From contig CALWRB010000049.1 of NCBI GenBank assembly GCA_944383855.1, forward strand, positions 1-59,616: 59,616 nucleotides of DNA. The letters are read 5' to 3'. This document shows positions 33,476 through 41,688 of this stretch, in pieces. The position numbers and the translations under genes were made by a program. The notes beneath the pieces were generated by a model. That model saw only the letters and a program-made list of their open reading frames with translations. It was not told the origin of the DNA and ran no database searches. Within the stretch, counting starts at the first letter, position 1. The number at the start of each line of letters is the position of its first letter. Source of the DNA: an uncultured Lachnospiraceae bacterium. GTDB taxonomy: Bacteria > Bacillota > Clostridia > Lachnospirales > Anaerotignaceae.

Positions 33476-34773
33476 GTACAAGAGATTTGATCGATATGGC
33501 GCTCCGTAATCTTTGGAAAAGAAAATTGCGAACGGTATTGACAGTTCTTGGTGTTGTGATCGGCACAGTTTCTATTGTGATCATGATTTCCATTGGTATC
33601 GGTATGAATGAGAGCTTTCGTCAACAGATCGAGCAATGGGGAAATCTGCAGGTAATTCAAGTAAATAACTATGGTGCAGAAAATGACCCTACTAAAAAAA
33701 TCAAGTTGAACAAAGAAACATTGAATACCTTTAGTAAAATGGAATATGTAGAGGCTGTGACACCGGTCGTGACGGAATGGATGTATCTGACCTGCAATAA
33801 AAAATATTTGGCAGATGTCAGCTTGGTCGGCATTTGGCCGGAAACGATGGAAGCGATGGGATATACCGTGGTGGAAGGCAGGACGCTGACTGCAGAGGAT
33901 AAGGATGCCATAGTAGTCGGCGGTGCCGTTGCGCAGCAGTTTTACAATCCGAAGCTGAATTGGGAAATGCGTTGGAATTCTGAACCGCCTACCGTGGATC
34001 TGTTCAATGACAGAATTACCATCACATATGACTATAATTACGGAACGCGAAATGCAGATAAGAAAATTAAAGATTATAAAGTAAATGTGATCGGCAAGAT
34101 GAGTGACAGTGGCAGCAACAGTTACAGCGTGGTGATGCCATTGGAAAAATTAGAAGAAATACAAAAAGAAAAAAAGGAATATGAGGAAAAAATGTACGGT
34201 TCTTCTTCCTCTGGCAGCCAGTCCAAGAGCAAGGAAAAGACCTATCAGCAGGTATCTGTCAAAGTTGAGGATATGGAGCATGTGGAAGAAGTACAGCAGG
34301 CAATCAAAGATATGGGATTTTCTGCTTACAGCTTGACAGATGAGCTAAAGGCAATGCAGGAAACGACAAAGATGCTGCGTATGGTTTTGGGCGCTATAGG
34401 CGCGATCTCTCTGATCGTTGCGGCAATCGGTATTACCAATACTATGGTAATGGCGATTTATGAAAGAACCAAAGAGATCGGCATTATGAAAGTGATCGGA
34501 GCTTCTTTGAGCGATATCAAACGGCTGTTTCTGGCAGAGGCTGCTTTTATCGGCTTTGCCGGTGGCGTGATTGGTGCGGTCATAAGTTTTGGTATGTCGC
34601 ATATTGTTAATATTGTCGCCGCACAGCAAGCAAGTCAAATGCAGTCTTCTATTCCCATTTGGCTTTACGCTTCCGCCATTTTGTTTGCTACTTTTATCGG
34701 TGTTTTATCCGGATATCTCCCTGCAAAAAGGGCGATGCGACTGAGTGCGCTGACTGCGATTCGTACGGAATAA
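33472..34773 (+). CDS. MacB/FtsX-type ABC transporter permease
   Basis: 433 residues. First membrane helix 20-45 (RTVLTVLGVVIGTVSIVIMI), a long outer MacB-PCD-like domain (about 50-285) with a Ser/Lys-rich insert (SSSSGSQSKSKEK), then three helices in the FtsX domain with GITNTMVMAIYERTKEIGIM and LPAKRAMRLSALTAIR at the end. With the ATPase and CARDB protein it forms a three-gene transport or signalling unit; the ATGA start overlaps the preceding stop. Confidence 0.93.
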   Translation: MSTRDLIDMALRNLWKRKLRTVLTVLGVVIGTVSIVIMISIGIGMNESFRQQIEQWGNLQVIQVNNYGAENDPTKKIKLNKETLNTFSKMEYVEAVTPVVTEWMYLTCNKKYLADVSLVGIWPETMEAMGYTVVEGRTLTAEDKDAIVVGGAVAQQFYNPKLNWEMRWNSEPPTVDLFNDRITITYDYNYGTRNADKKIKDYKVNVIGKMSDSGSNSYSVVMPLEKLEEIQKEKKEYEEKMYGSSSSGSQSKSKEKTYQQVSVKVEDMEHVEEVQQAIKDMGFSAYSLTDELKAMQETTKMLRMVLGAIGAISLIVAAIGITNTMVMAIYERTKEIGIMKVIGASLSDIKRLFLAEAAFIGFAGGVIGAVISFGMSHIVNIVAAQQASQMQSSIPIWLYASAILFATFIGVLSGYLPAKRAMRLSALTAIRTE

Positions 34774-34808
34774 GTGAGAGATAGGAGCAGAAAACTACAA
34801 GATACAAT

Positions 34809-34844
34809 AAAAGGGCATAGGTATATAACCTATGCCTTTTTTAT
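34809..34844 (+). terminator. Intrinsic terminator of the ABC three-gene unit
   Basis: Perfect 9-bp stem GGCATAGGT / ACCTATGCC, loop ATATA, then T6. Confidence 0.88.
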
Positions 34845-35595
34845 TTGTCAGATTGGTTGCGACATTTTTATAATGGAAAAAATTACCAATAAAAAAGTGC
34901 TTTTGTATGACAAAAAGAGATGAATAATAAAAAACTTCATGATTCCAACATAAGTAAACCATAATACAATTTTCTATTTTTATTTAAAATAAAAATATTT
35001 ATAGAAAAATAAAAATAAATAAAGAATATCTATAGAAAAATTAAATTATAACAATTTAAAAAAACAATATAACCAAATGAATTTATTAAAAAATGATTCG
35101 TAAATGCGATTCAGCATGAAAAAAACTCGAAATAGGAATCATATTGACAGCAATAAAATGCTGTAATAAAATTATATTATAATAAAAGTCTAAAACATCT
35201 GAAATTTTGTTGAAAATTGGTCGAAAAGTAAAAGAAAACACTGGATGGAGAACTTTGTCTGTCAAAAAAAGGATTTTGTTTGTATGATAACTTTTGTCAA
35301 ATCATATGATGGGGGGAACAGAGAGTCACATTATGTTCCATGATTTATGGCAGTTATTATAAAAATAAGAAAAGGAATTTGATAGACTTTACTTATTTTT
35401 CGGGTACATTACGATTGACAACAGGATCGAGATCTGAGAGGGAGTGATTTTTGTAAGACTTGGATCGGATCTTTGTTGCTAATATGCATCCCGAAAGCCG
35501 TGCAACGCATTTTGCGCGGTGGCGAGAAAGGAGGGCAGAGGTTTTTCAATGCGAAAAAATATTCTGTAAATGAATAAAAGAAAGGAGCAATACAT
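34845..35595 (+). other. Gene-free region: AT-rich block and long leader of the DUF819 operon
   Basis: About 750 bp without a gene. 34850-35400 is extremely AT-rich. The best promoter (35144-35172) implies a leader of roughly 415 nt. Within it 35405-35560 is clearly richer in G and C and holds a near-repeat (GGATCGAGATCT at 35424, GGATCGGATCT at 35462) and a hairpin CCGTGC-N10-GCGCGG near 35500. A CodY-like sequence AATTTTGTTGAAAATT lies at 35203-35218. A 31-codon frame from ATG 35484 has no ribosome site and is not called. Confidence 0.5.
35144..35172 (+). promoter_or_regulatory. Promoter with internal inverted repeat, DUF819 operon
   Basis: TTGACA, 17 bp spacer, TAAAAT. An inverted repeat ACAGCA-N6-TGCTGT (35147-35164) fills the space between the hexamers, where a repressor would sit. 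Confidence 0.6.
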
Positions 35596-36837
35596 ATGTG
35601 GGGAGAAATTTTTAATTTGGACAATCCACTGATCGGAGTGGACAACACATGGATGCTTTGGATGGTAGTCAGCGTTTGTGCAGCAGCCTCCATTGTTTTG
35701 GAACAGCGTTATGAATGGGCAGCAAGAGTAACAGGTGCGTTAATCGCATTGATTTTGGCAATCGTTTTGGCAAACTTCGGAATTATACCTATGTCTTGTT
35801 CTGTTTGGGATGTTGTCAGCAATTATGCTGTTCCTTTGGCTATTCCGCTTTTGCTGTTCCAGTGCGACATGCGTAAAGTAGGTAAGAATGCGGGAAGATT
35901 GCTGATCATATTCTTGATCAGTTCCGTTGGTACGATTATCGGTGCGTTTGTTTCCTATGCCGCATTGAAAGATCATATCCCTGAACTGGCACAGCTGGCA
36001 GGTATTATGACAGGTTCTTACATCGGCGGTGGTGTAAACTTCGTTGCGCTGAGCAACTCTTTTGATGTTTCTGAAAACATGATCTCTGCAACAACAGTAG
36101 CAGATAACCTGCTGATGGCGATTTATATGTTCGGTCTGATCATGATGCCTACAGTTCAATTCTTCCGCAAACATTTCAGACATCCTTATGTGGATGCAGT
36201 GGAAGCAGGTACTGTAGATATGAAAAAGGCAGAAGGCGAAACCAATGTAGCTGCTTACTGGAACAGAAAAGAGATCTCCTTGAAAGATATGGCTCTGTCT
36301 ATTGCATCTGCGTTTGCGATTGTTGCAGTTGCAAATATCCTCAGCACATTCTTTACCGGTTTGATCCCTACCACAACACCTGTTTTGAAAATGGCAAATA
36401 CGATGTTTGGTAACCTGTATTTCTGGATCACCACAATTGCTATGATTTGTGCTACCTGCGCTCCTCATTTCTTTGGTGAGATCAGAGGTACACAGGAAAT
36501 TGGTACATTTATGATTTACCTGTTCTTCTTTGTAATCGGTGTACCTGCCTCTATCCCTATGATTATCATGAACGCACCTTTGCTGCTGGTATTCACAGGT
36601 ATCATGGTTGTCGTGAATATGTTGGTAAGCTTTATCTTTGGTAAACTGCTCAACTTCAGTTTGGAAGAAATTATTCTGGCTTCCAATGCGAACATTAGTG
36701 GTCCTACATCTACTGCAGCTATTGCGATATCCAAAGGTTGGACAGCATTGGTAGGTCCTGGTATCTTGGTAGGTATTTTGGGTTACGTTATCGGTACCTA
36801 TTGCGGTCTGTTCGTTGGCGGTTTCCTGGGGTTGTAA
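35596..36837 (+). CDS. DUF819 family membrane transporter
   Basis: 413 residues, about ten to twelve hydrophobic helices. Family-like blocks: VPLAIPLLLFQCDMRKVGKN, GIMTGSYIGGGVNFVALSN, and ASNANISGPTSTAAIAISKG. The DUF819 family is not well characterised but is often linked to amino-acid or peptide metabolism; here it precedes an SGNH hydrolase (35 bp) and an M19 dipeptidase, suggesting uptake of a peptide or derivative. AAAGGAG precedes the ATG. Coding sequence uses more GC-balanced codons than the AT-rich leader. Confidence 0.87.
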   Translation: MWGEIFNLDNPLIGVDNTWMLWMVVSVCAAASIVLEQRYEWAARVTGALIALILAIVLANFGIIPMSCSVWDVVSNYAVPLAIPLLLFQCDMRKVGKNAGRLLIIFLISSVGTIIGAFVSYAALKDHIPELAQLAGIMTGSYIGGGVNFVALSNSFDVSENMISATTVADNLLMAIYMFGLIMMPTVQFFRKHFRHPYVDAVEAGTVDMKKAEGETNVAAYWNRKEISLKDMALSIASAFAIVAVANILSTFFTGLIPTTTPVLKMANTMFGNLYFWITTIAMICATCAPHFFGEIRGTQEIGTFMIYLFFFVIGVPASIPMIIMNAPLLLVFTGIMVVVNMLVSFIFGKLLNFSLEEIILASNANISGPTSTAAIAISKGWTALVGPGILVGILGYVIGTYCGLFVGGFLGL

Positions 36838-36872
36838 CGATTCTTTAAAATGCAGGGAGAAGAGAGAATATC

Positions 36873-37517
36873 ATGAAAAAAAGAATTTTATGCTACGGCG
36901 ATTCCAATACATGGGGTTTTAACGCGATGAATGAAGAGGTATACGGTCAACGCTTTCCGGAAGATGTACGTTGGACGGGACGCTTGCAGAGTATACTGGG
37001 AGAAGACTATACCATCATCGAAGAAGGACTTTGTGGGCGTACGACCGTATTTGATGATCCTCTCAGAGACGGACTGAACGGTTTAAAATACTTGATTCCA
37101 TGTCTGGCAACGCATAATCCTCTGGATTATATGGTTTTAATGCTGGGGACGAACGATTGCAAGGCACGATTTGCCGCTTTGCCTAAAAATATCGCGGACG
37201 GCTTGCAGCGTTTGATTGAAACCGCGCAGCGTGCCGATGTTTGGAGAAACGGACCGAAAATATTGATTGTGGCACCGCCGCCGATCGAGGAAGGCAGTGA
37301 TATCTACCCGATCGGCAGGGATATGGGCCCTTGCAGCAAAAAGTCGGAAATGCTGGCGGAAGAATATGAACTTTGGGCTAAAGCAGACCATTGTGATTTT
37401 TTGAACGCCGCGCCGTTTACCAAAATGAATCAGTATGATTACATGCACATGGATATCGAAAGCCATGCGCGTTTGGCTGAAAAAATCGCAGAAATCGTAA
37501 AGGAACGTGTAAAATAG
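36873..37517 (+). CDS. SGNH/GDSL hydrolase (arylesterase-like), cytoplasmic
   Basis: 214 residues without a signal peptide. Block I CYGDSNTWGFNAM with the nucleophile Ser, block III LMLGTNDCKARF, and the D-x-x-H type end motif near HMDIESHARLAEKIAE. It resembles TesA/TAP-like arylesterases that remove acyl groups. Between a transporter and a dipeptidase it may deacylate an imported compound (inference). Start has GGGAGAAGAGAG upstream. Confidence 0.88.
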   Translation: MKKRILCYGDSNTWGFNAMNEEVYGQRFPEDVRWTGRLQSILGEDYTIIEEGLCGRTTVFDDPLRDGLNGLKYLIPCLATHNPLDYMVLMLGTNDCKARFAALPKNIADGLQRLIETAQRADVWRNGPKILIVAPPPIEEGSDIYPIGRDMGPCSKKSEMLAEEYELWAKADHCDFLNAAPFTKMNQYDYMHMDIESHARLAEKIAEIVKERVK

Positions 37518-37539
37518 TTTTTGTTTGGGGTGTTGTTTA

Positions 37540-38526
37540 ATGAAATTATATGATGCACATGGTGATATTTGGTATGATATTTTGCAACATAGCCTGAAGG
37601 GAGAAAGAGATATTTTCCGTAAATATCAGCTTCCGAAATTCCAGGCGGGTAATGTATCCGGCGGTACATTCGTTATGTGGGTCGACCCGCCGTACGATGA
37701 AGATCCGAAAAAGAGAATCAAACAGATCGAAGCAGCTGTTAAGCAGGAACTGGAAGATGCGAAAGATATTCTTCAGGTCGTAAAACGCTTCGAAGATTAC
37801 CAGAAAGGCACAGATGCAGGCAAGATCAATGTGATGATGGGCTTGGAAGGTCTTTCTTATATCGGAGAGGACATCGATCAGATCAATTATTACTATGATG
37901 AGTTTTTTGTCCGGACTATGATGCTGACATGGAATGAAGAAAATGCACTTGGTTCCGGTTGGCCCGGAGATCCTGAACGCGGTTTGACCGCAAAGGGCAA
38001 AGAAGCTGTTAAACGTATGAATGCATTGGGAATCGTACCCGATGTTTCTCACCTGAATGATAAAGGCTTCTGGGATCTGCTTTCCGTTGCGGAAGGTCCC
38101 GTGATTGCTTCTCACAGCAATTGCAGAGCTTTGGCATCTCACAAGAGAAATCTGACGGACGATATGATCAAAGCGATTGCTGCAACAGGTGGTACCATCG
38201 GCTTGAACTGTGTTGCAGGTTTTATCAGTGATGATCCGGCAAAACGCTCTATTGACGGTATGGTAGATCATGCGGTACATATTGCTGAGCTGGTTGGTGT
38301 AGATCATATCGGCTGTGGTTTCGATTACGAAGACTACATCATTCCGGATTCTCTGATGAAAAACGGTGTAGACATTGTAGAAGACATTCATCTGAAGGAT
38401 CTTTTCTCTGCAGCGGATTCCTCTAACTTCCTGCAGGGCTTGAAAAAGAGAGGCTTCAGCGATGAAGAGATCGAGAAGATCGCATACAAAAACTTCTACA
38501 GAGTATATCGTCAGGTACTTAAGTAA
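37540..38526 (+). CDS. M19 (renal dipeptidase) family membrane dipeptidase
   Basis: 328 residues from ATG 37540. Zinc ligands of the family can be placed: D-x-H in LYDAHGDIWYD, Glu in MGLEGLSYIG, His in VPDVSHLND (as DVSH) and ASHSNCRAL, and the Asp in GCGFDYED. M19 enzymes cleave dipeptides, often with a D-residue at the C-terminal side. It ends the DUF819 operon and is followed by a strong terminator. Confidence 0.92.
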   Translation: MKLYDAHGDIWYDILQHSLKGERDIFRKYQLPKFQAGNVSGGTFVMWVDPPYDEDPKKRIKQIEAAVKQELEDAKDILQVVKRFEDYQKGTDAGKINVMMGLEGLSYIGEDIDQINYYYDEFFVRTMMLTWNEENALGSGWPGDPERGLTAKGKEAVKRMNALGIVPDVSHLNDKGFWDLLSVAEGPVIASHSNCRALASHKRNLTDDMIKAIAATGGTIGLNCVAGFISDDPAKRSIDGMVDHAVHIAELVGVDHIGCGFDYEDYIIPDSLMKNGVDIVEDIHLKDLFSAADSSNFLQGLKKRGFSDEEIEKIAYKNFYRVYRQVLK

Positions 38527-38569
38527 TCAGAATCAAACATTCTGAACTGGATCCTGAAGAAATAAAAAC

Positions 38570-38618
38570 AAAAAACCTTCTTTTCGGTAGTGTGATTGCC
38601 GGGAAGAAGGTTTTTTTT
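38570..38618 (+). terminator. Intrinsic terminator of the DUF819 operon
   Basis: AAACCTTCTT-TTCGG / CCGGG-AAGAAGGTTT stem, then T8. Confidence 0.85.
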
Positions 38619-38656
38619 CAATCTGGAATAAAATCTCGAAAAAAGATGTTCTGTGC

Positions 38657-38685
38657 TTGTTATTTGCGTGTCTTTTCGGTATAAT
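38657..38685 (+). promoter_or_regulatory. Promoter of the second MBOAT pair
   Basis: TTGTTA, 17 bp spacer, TATAAT; predicted start of transcription near 38692, which argues against an in-frame ATG at 38694 as the coding start. Confidence 0.7.
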
Positions 38686-38732
38686 CACAAGGAATGGAAA
38701 GCGGTTTTTTGACAGGAATCGAGGAAGAAAGT

Positions 38733-40163
38733 ATGGTATTTAGCAGTGTGGTTTTTTTAATGTTTTTTTTACCGACGCTTTTGGTAATATATTTCATTTT
38801 TCCGCAAAAATATGTCGGTTTGCATAACTTGATTTTGCTGGGATTCAGTATTTTATTCTATGCGTGGGGCGGTCTTCGCTATCTCTGGCTTTTGCTGCTG
38901 TCTGTGGCGATTAACTACACCTGTGGTTTATTTGTTGGAGAAGGGCATTCACGTCTGATCAGAAAAATTGCGCTGATCGTGGCGGTAGTTGCGAATTTAT
39001 CGTTGCTTGGCTGGTTTAAGTATGCCGGTTTTTTTGCGCAGACATTACAAAGCGTAGGTGTGCCGCTTAGCGTGCCGCAGATTGTTTTGCCGATTGGAAT
39101 TTCCTTCTTTACGTTTCAGGGAATGAGTTATGTGATCGACGTCAGCCGTTCTGATGCCAAAGTGCAGAAAAATCCGCTTTCCGTTGCGCTGTATGTGATA
39201 CTTTTTCCGCAGTTGGTAGCAGGACCGATTGTGCGCTACACAACGGTGGAAAAAGAAATTTGCAACAGAAGGACATCTTTTTCTGATTTTTCGGAGGGAG
39301 TCAGCCGTTTTCTGGTAGGGTTGGGCAAAAAAATGCTTTTGGCAAATACGATGGCGGAAGTGGCAGATGCCGTTTTTGCGCTGCCGACGGATACACTTTC
39401 CGTTTCGCTTGCTTGGATCGGAGCGATCGCCTATACTTTCCAAATCTATTTTGATTTTTCCGCATATTCTGATATGGCAATCGGTCTGGGTAGAATATTT
39501 GGTTTTCATTTCTTGGAAAACTTCAATTATCCCTATATTGCGAAAACAGTGACAGAATTTTGGCGCAGATGGCATATTTCACTTTCTTCGTGGTTTCGGG
39601 ATTATGTTTATATCCCGTTGGGAGGAAGCAAAGAAGGAAAGCGCAAACATATTCGAAACATCATTGTGGTGTGGCTGCTGACCGGCTTTTGGCACGGAGC
39701 GGCTTGGACATTTGTTGCGTGGGGGATTTGGTTTTGCCTACTGTTGTTGGGAGAAAAATTTCTCTGGGGCAGATTTTTGCAAAAACTTCCCGCTTGGGTC
39801 GGACACGGGTACACGCTGTTTGCTGTGGTAATCAGTTGGGTATTCTTCCGTTCGGCGAGTATCGGAAACGCCTTTTCCTACTTGGGGGCAATGTTTGGCA
39901 TCGGCAGCAGTCATATGCTGTGGTGTGAAGACAGTGTATATGAACTTTTGCAGTATGGGGTGTTTTTTCTGCTTTGTGCAGTGGGGTCTTTACCGCTGGT
40001 TTCTATTTGGCGCTCTTTTTGCACCAAATGGGAGCAAAAGGGTGGCGTAAGTTTACTGTTTCGTATTTGGGTACCGAAGTTTTTTGTGCTCGGCGTAATG
40101 GTGTTATCTTATATGAAGCTGGCAACAGGCAGCTTCAATCCGTTCATTTATTTTCAGTTTTGA
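38733..40163 (+). CDS. MBOAT family O-acyltransferase (second copy)
   Basis: 476 residues from ATG 38733 (MVFSSVVFLMF, GAGGAAG upstream), the same N-terminus style as the copy at 18565. MBOAT blocks: TVTEFWRRWHISLSSWF, RDYVYIPLGGSKEG and the catalytic His in GFWHGAAWTFVAWG; about ten membrane helices. It should export acetyl groups for O-acetylation of a surface polysaccharide with the DHHW protein encoded next, 13 bp downstream. Confidence 0.92.
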   Translation: MVFSSVVFLMFFLPTLLVIYFIFPQKYVGLHNLILLGFSILFYAWGGLRYLWLLLLSVAINYTCGLFVGEGHSRLIRKIALIVAVVANLSLLGWFKYAGFFAQTLQSVGVPLSVPQIVLPIGISFFTFQGMSYVIDVSRSDAKVQKNPLSVALYVILFPQLVAGPIVRYTTVEKEICNRRTSFSDFSEGVSRFLVGLGKKMLLANTMAEVADAVFALPTDTLSVSLAWIGAIAYTFQIYFDFSAYSDMAIGLGRIFGFHFLENFNYPYIAKTVTEFWRRWHISLSSWFRDYVYIPLGGSKEGKRKHIRNIIVVWLLTGFWHGAAWTFVAWGIWFCLLLLGEKFLWGRFLQKLPAWVGHGYTLFAVVISWVFFRSASIGNAFSYLGAMFGIGSSHMLWCEDSVYELLQYGVFFLLCAVGSLPLVSIWRSFCTKWEQKGGVSLLFRIWVPKFFVLGVMVLSYMKLATGSFNPFIYFQF

Positions 40164-40176
40164 GGAGGCACTTGTC

Positions 40177-41382
40177 ATGAAGAAAATGGAACGATGGGCA
40201 AATCTGTTTCTGATCGCCTGTTTTTCACTGTTTTTGCTCGGCGGTATGGCAGTGTGCGTTCTGCGGGAAAAAGAAACATACTCTTTTTATGAGAACAGGA
40301 CGCTTGCCCCGATGCCGCAGGCAAGTGCGGAAACATTGCTTTCCGGGCAATGGGGCAGCGACATGGAAGCGTATCTGGCGGATCATACAGCCGCGAGAAA
40401 TACGATGCTGAAGGCAGATACTTGGATCGATCTGCATATCCTACATCGTCCTGTAGTGAATGATGTGGTCGTGACAGAAGACTGTTTATTGCCTTTTTTG
40501 ACAGATTGGACGGAAAAAACAAAACAAATTCCGGCAGATACCGCGGCATTGACTGAAAATGTAAAAGAGGTTTCGGATTTAACCAAAAGCTATGGCGGTT
40601 TGTACTACTATGTGGCAGTGCCGTGCCAGTATGTGTTCCATGAAAAACAATATCCGTGGTATTTGGAAAACAGAGAAGATTACAGCGAAAAAAGCGTTGC
40701 CGCACTGACCGAATCTTTACAGGAAGCAGAGGTATCTTTTTTGGATATGGGAGAGGTCTTTGCGCAAACAGGCTGGGACCCTGCGCTTTCTTCCGGTGTG
40801 GATAACCATTACAGCATGCAGGGTGCGTATTTGACGTATCTTACCATCATGGAGCAGATCCATCAAGACATGGGAAAGGACCTGCCGATACTTTCGGAAG
40901 GGAACTATCGCCTGGAAACGCTGCCGAATCCATATCTTGGTTCTCGCAGCCGAAAACTGTTGGAACTTGTGCCTTCGGAAGAAAAGTTGCAGGTGCTCTA
41001 TCCGAATGAGCCGGTTGCATTTACAAGAACCGATAACGGAAAGCAAACGGCGTCTACCGTTTACGCGTTACCGCAGACACCGACAGAGAATGTTTTATAT
41101 TCGCTGTATATGGGAGGAGATATCGCCTCCACACTGATTGATACCCAAAGAGAGGAATTGCCTTCGATTCTGGTTTACGGCGACAGCTTTACCAATGCGG
41201 TGGAATGTTTGTTATATTACGGATTTGACCGAATGTATTCTTTTGACTTGCGCTACGAACAGGAAAAAAGTTTGGGGGATTATATTCTCGAATATCAGCC
41301 GGACGTGGTGGTTTGCATACGGGATTACGAGTCTTTGCTTTCTACCGATGCAAACGGCGGCGGTGCGTATGTTTCGCGTTGA
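40177..41382 (+). CDS. DHHW/AlgX-like membrane-anchored acetylation protein
   Basis: 401 residues. N-terminal anchor (about 8-30), then an AlgJ/AlgX/DHHW-type fold: ENRTLAPMPQ and DHTAARNTMLKADTWIDLH typical of the family, the Asp/His pair in GVDNHYSMQGAY (the Trp of DHHW is replaced by Tyr) and the GDSF nucleophile motif in LVYGDSFTNAVECLLYYGFD. Works with the MBOAT protein in O-acetylation outside the membrane. AGGAGGCACTTGTC precedes the ATG. Confidence 0.87.
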   Translation: MKKMERWANLFLIACFSLFLLGGMAVCVLREKETYSFYENRTLAPMPQASAETLLSGQWGSDMEAYLADHTAARNTMLKADTWIDLHILHRPVVNDVVVTEDCLLPFLTDWTEKTKQIPADTAALTENVKEVSDLTKSYGGLYYYVAVPCQYVFHEKQYPWYLENREDYSEKSVAALTESLQEAEVSFLDMGEVFAQTGWDPALSSGVDNHYSMQGAYLTYLTIMEQIHQDMGKDLPILSEGNYRLETLPNPYLGSRSRKLLELVPSEEKLQVLYPNEPVAFTRTDNGKQTASTVYALPQTPTENVLYSLYMGGDIASTLIDTQREELPSILVYGDSFTNAVECLLYYGFDRMYSFDLRYEQEKSLGDYILEYQPDVVVCIRDYESLLSTDANGGGAYVSR

Positions 41383-41539
41383 GCGATTTGTGGAATGCAA
41401 GCCCAAAAATGAGATACTTTACTGATTTTGCATTTTTGAGGAAAGAGAATGCGGAAAAAACGCGAAAATTGTATCTTATAATAATCGTATTGGTTTTTAT
41501 ACCTCTTTTTTATGGCATAAAAAAACATATAGAAATGAG

Positions 41540-41568
41540 TTGCTTTTTATAACATAAAATGATACACT
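41540..41568 (+). promoter_or_regulatory. Possible promoter of the SLH-protein gene
   Basis: TTGCTT, 17 bp spacer, TACACT, with a leader of about 115 nt. The rest of the gap 41383-41688 shows no gene and no clear terminator for the DHHW gene. Confidence 0.4.
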
Positions 41569-41688
41569 GATAGCGGTTTTTTCAGAAAATATCCTACAAA
41601 TAACATAGGAATAATGTGGCTTTTTTAATGATTCGTATGGTATAGAGATATTCTGGATAACCAAAATCTATCTAAAGGGGTATATGAC

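Noticed and set aside
35484..35579. 31-codon frame in the DUF819 leader as a second leader peptide
   Set aside because: No ribosome site and no enrichment for one amino acid.
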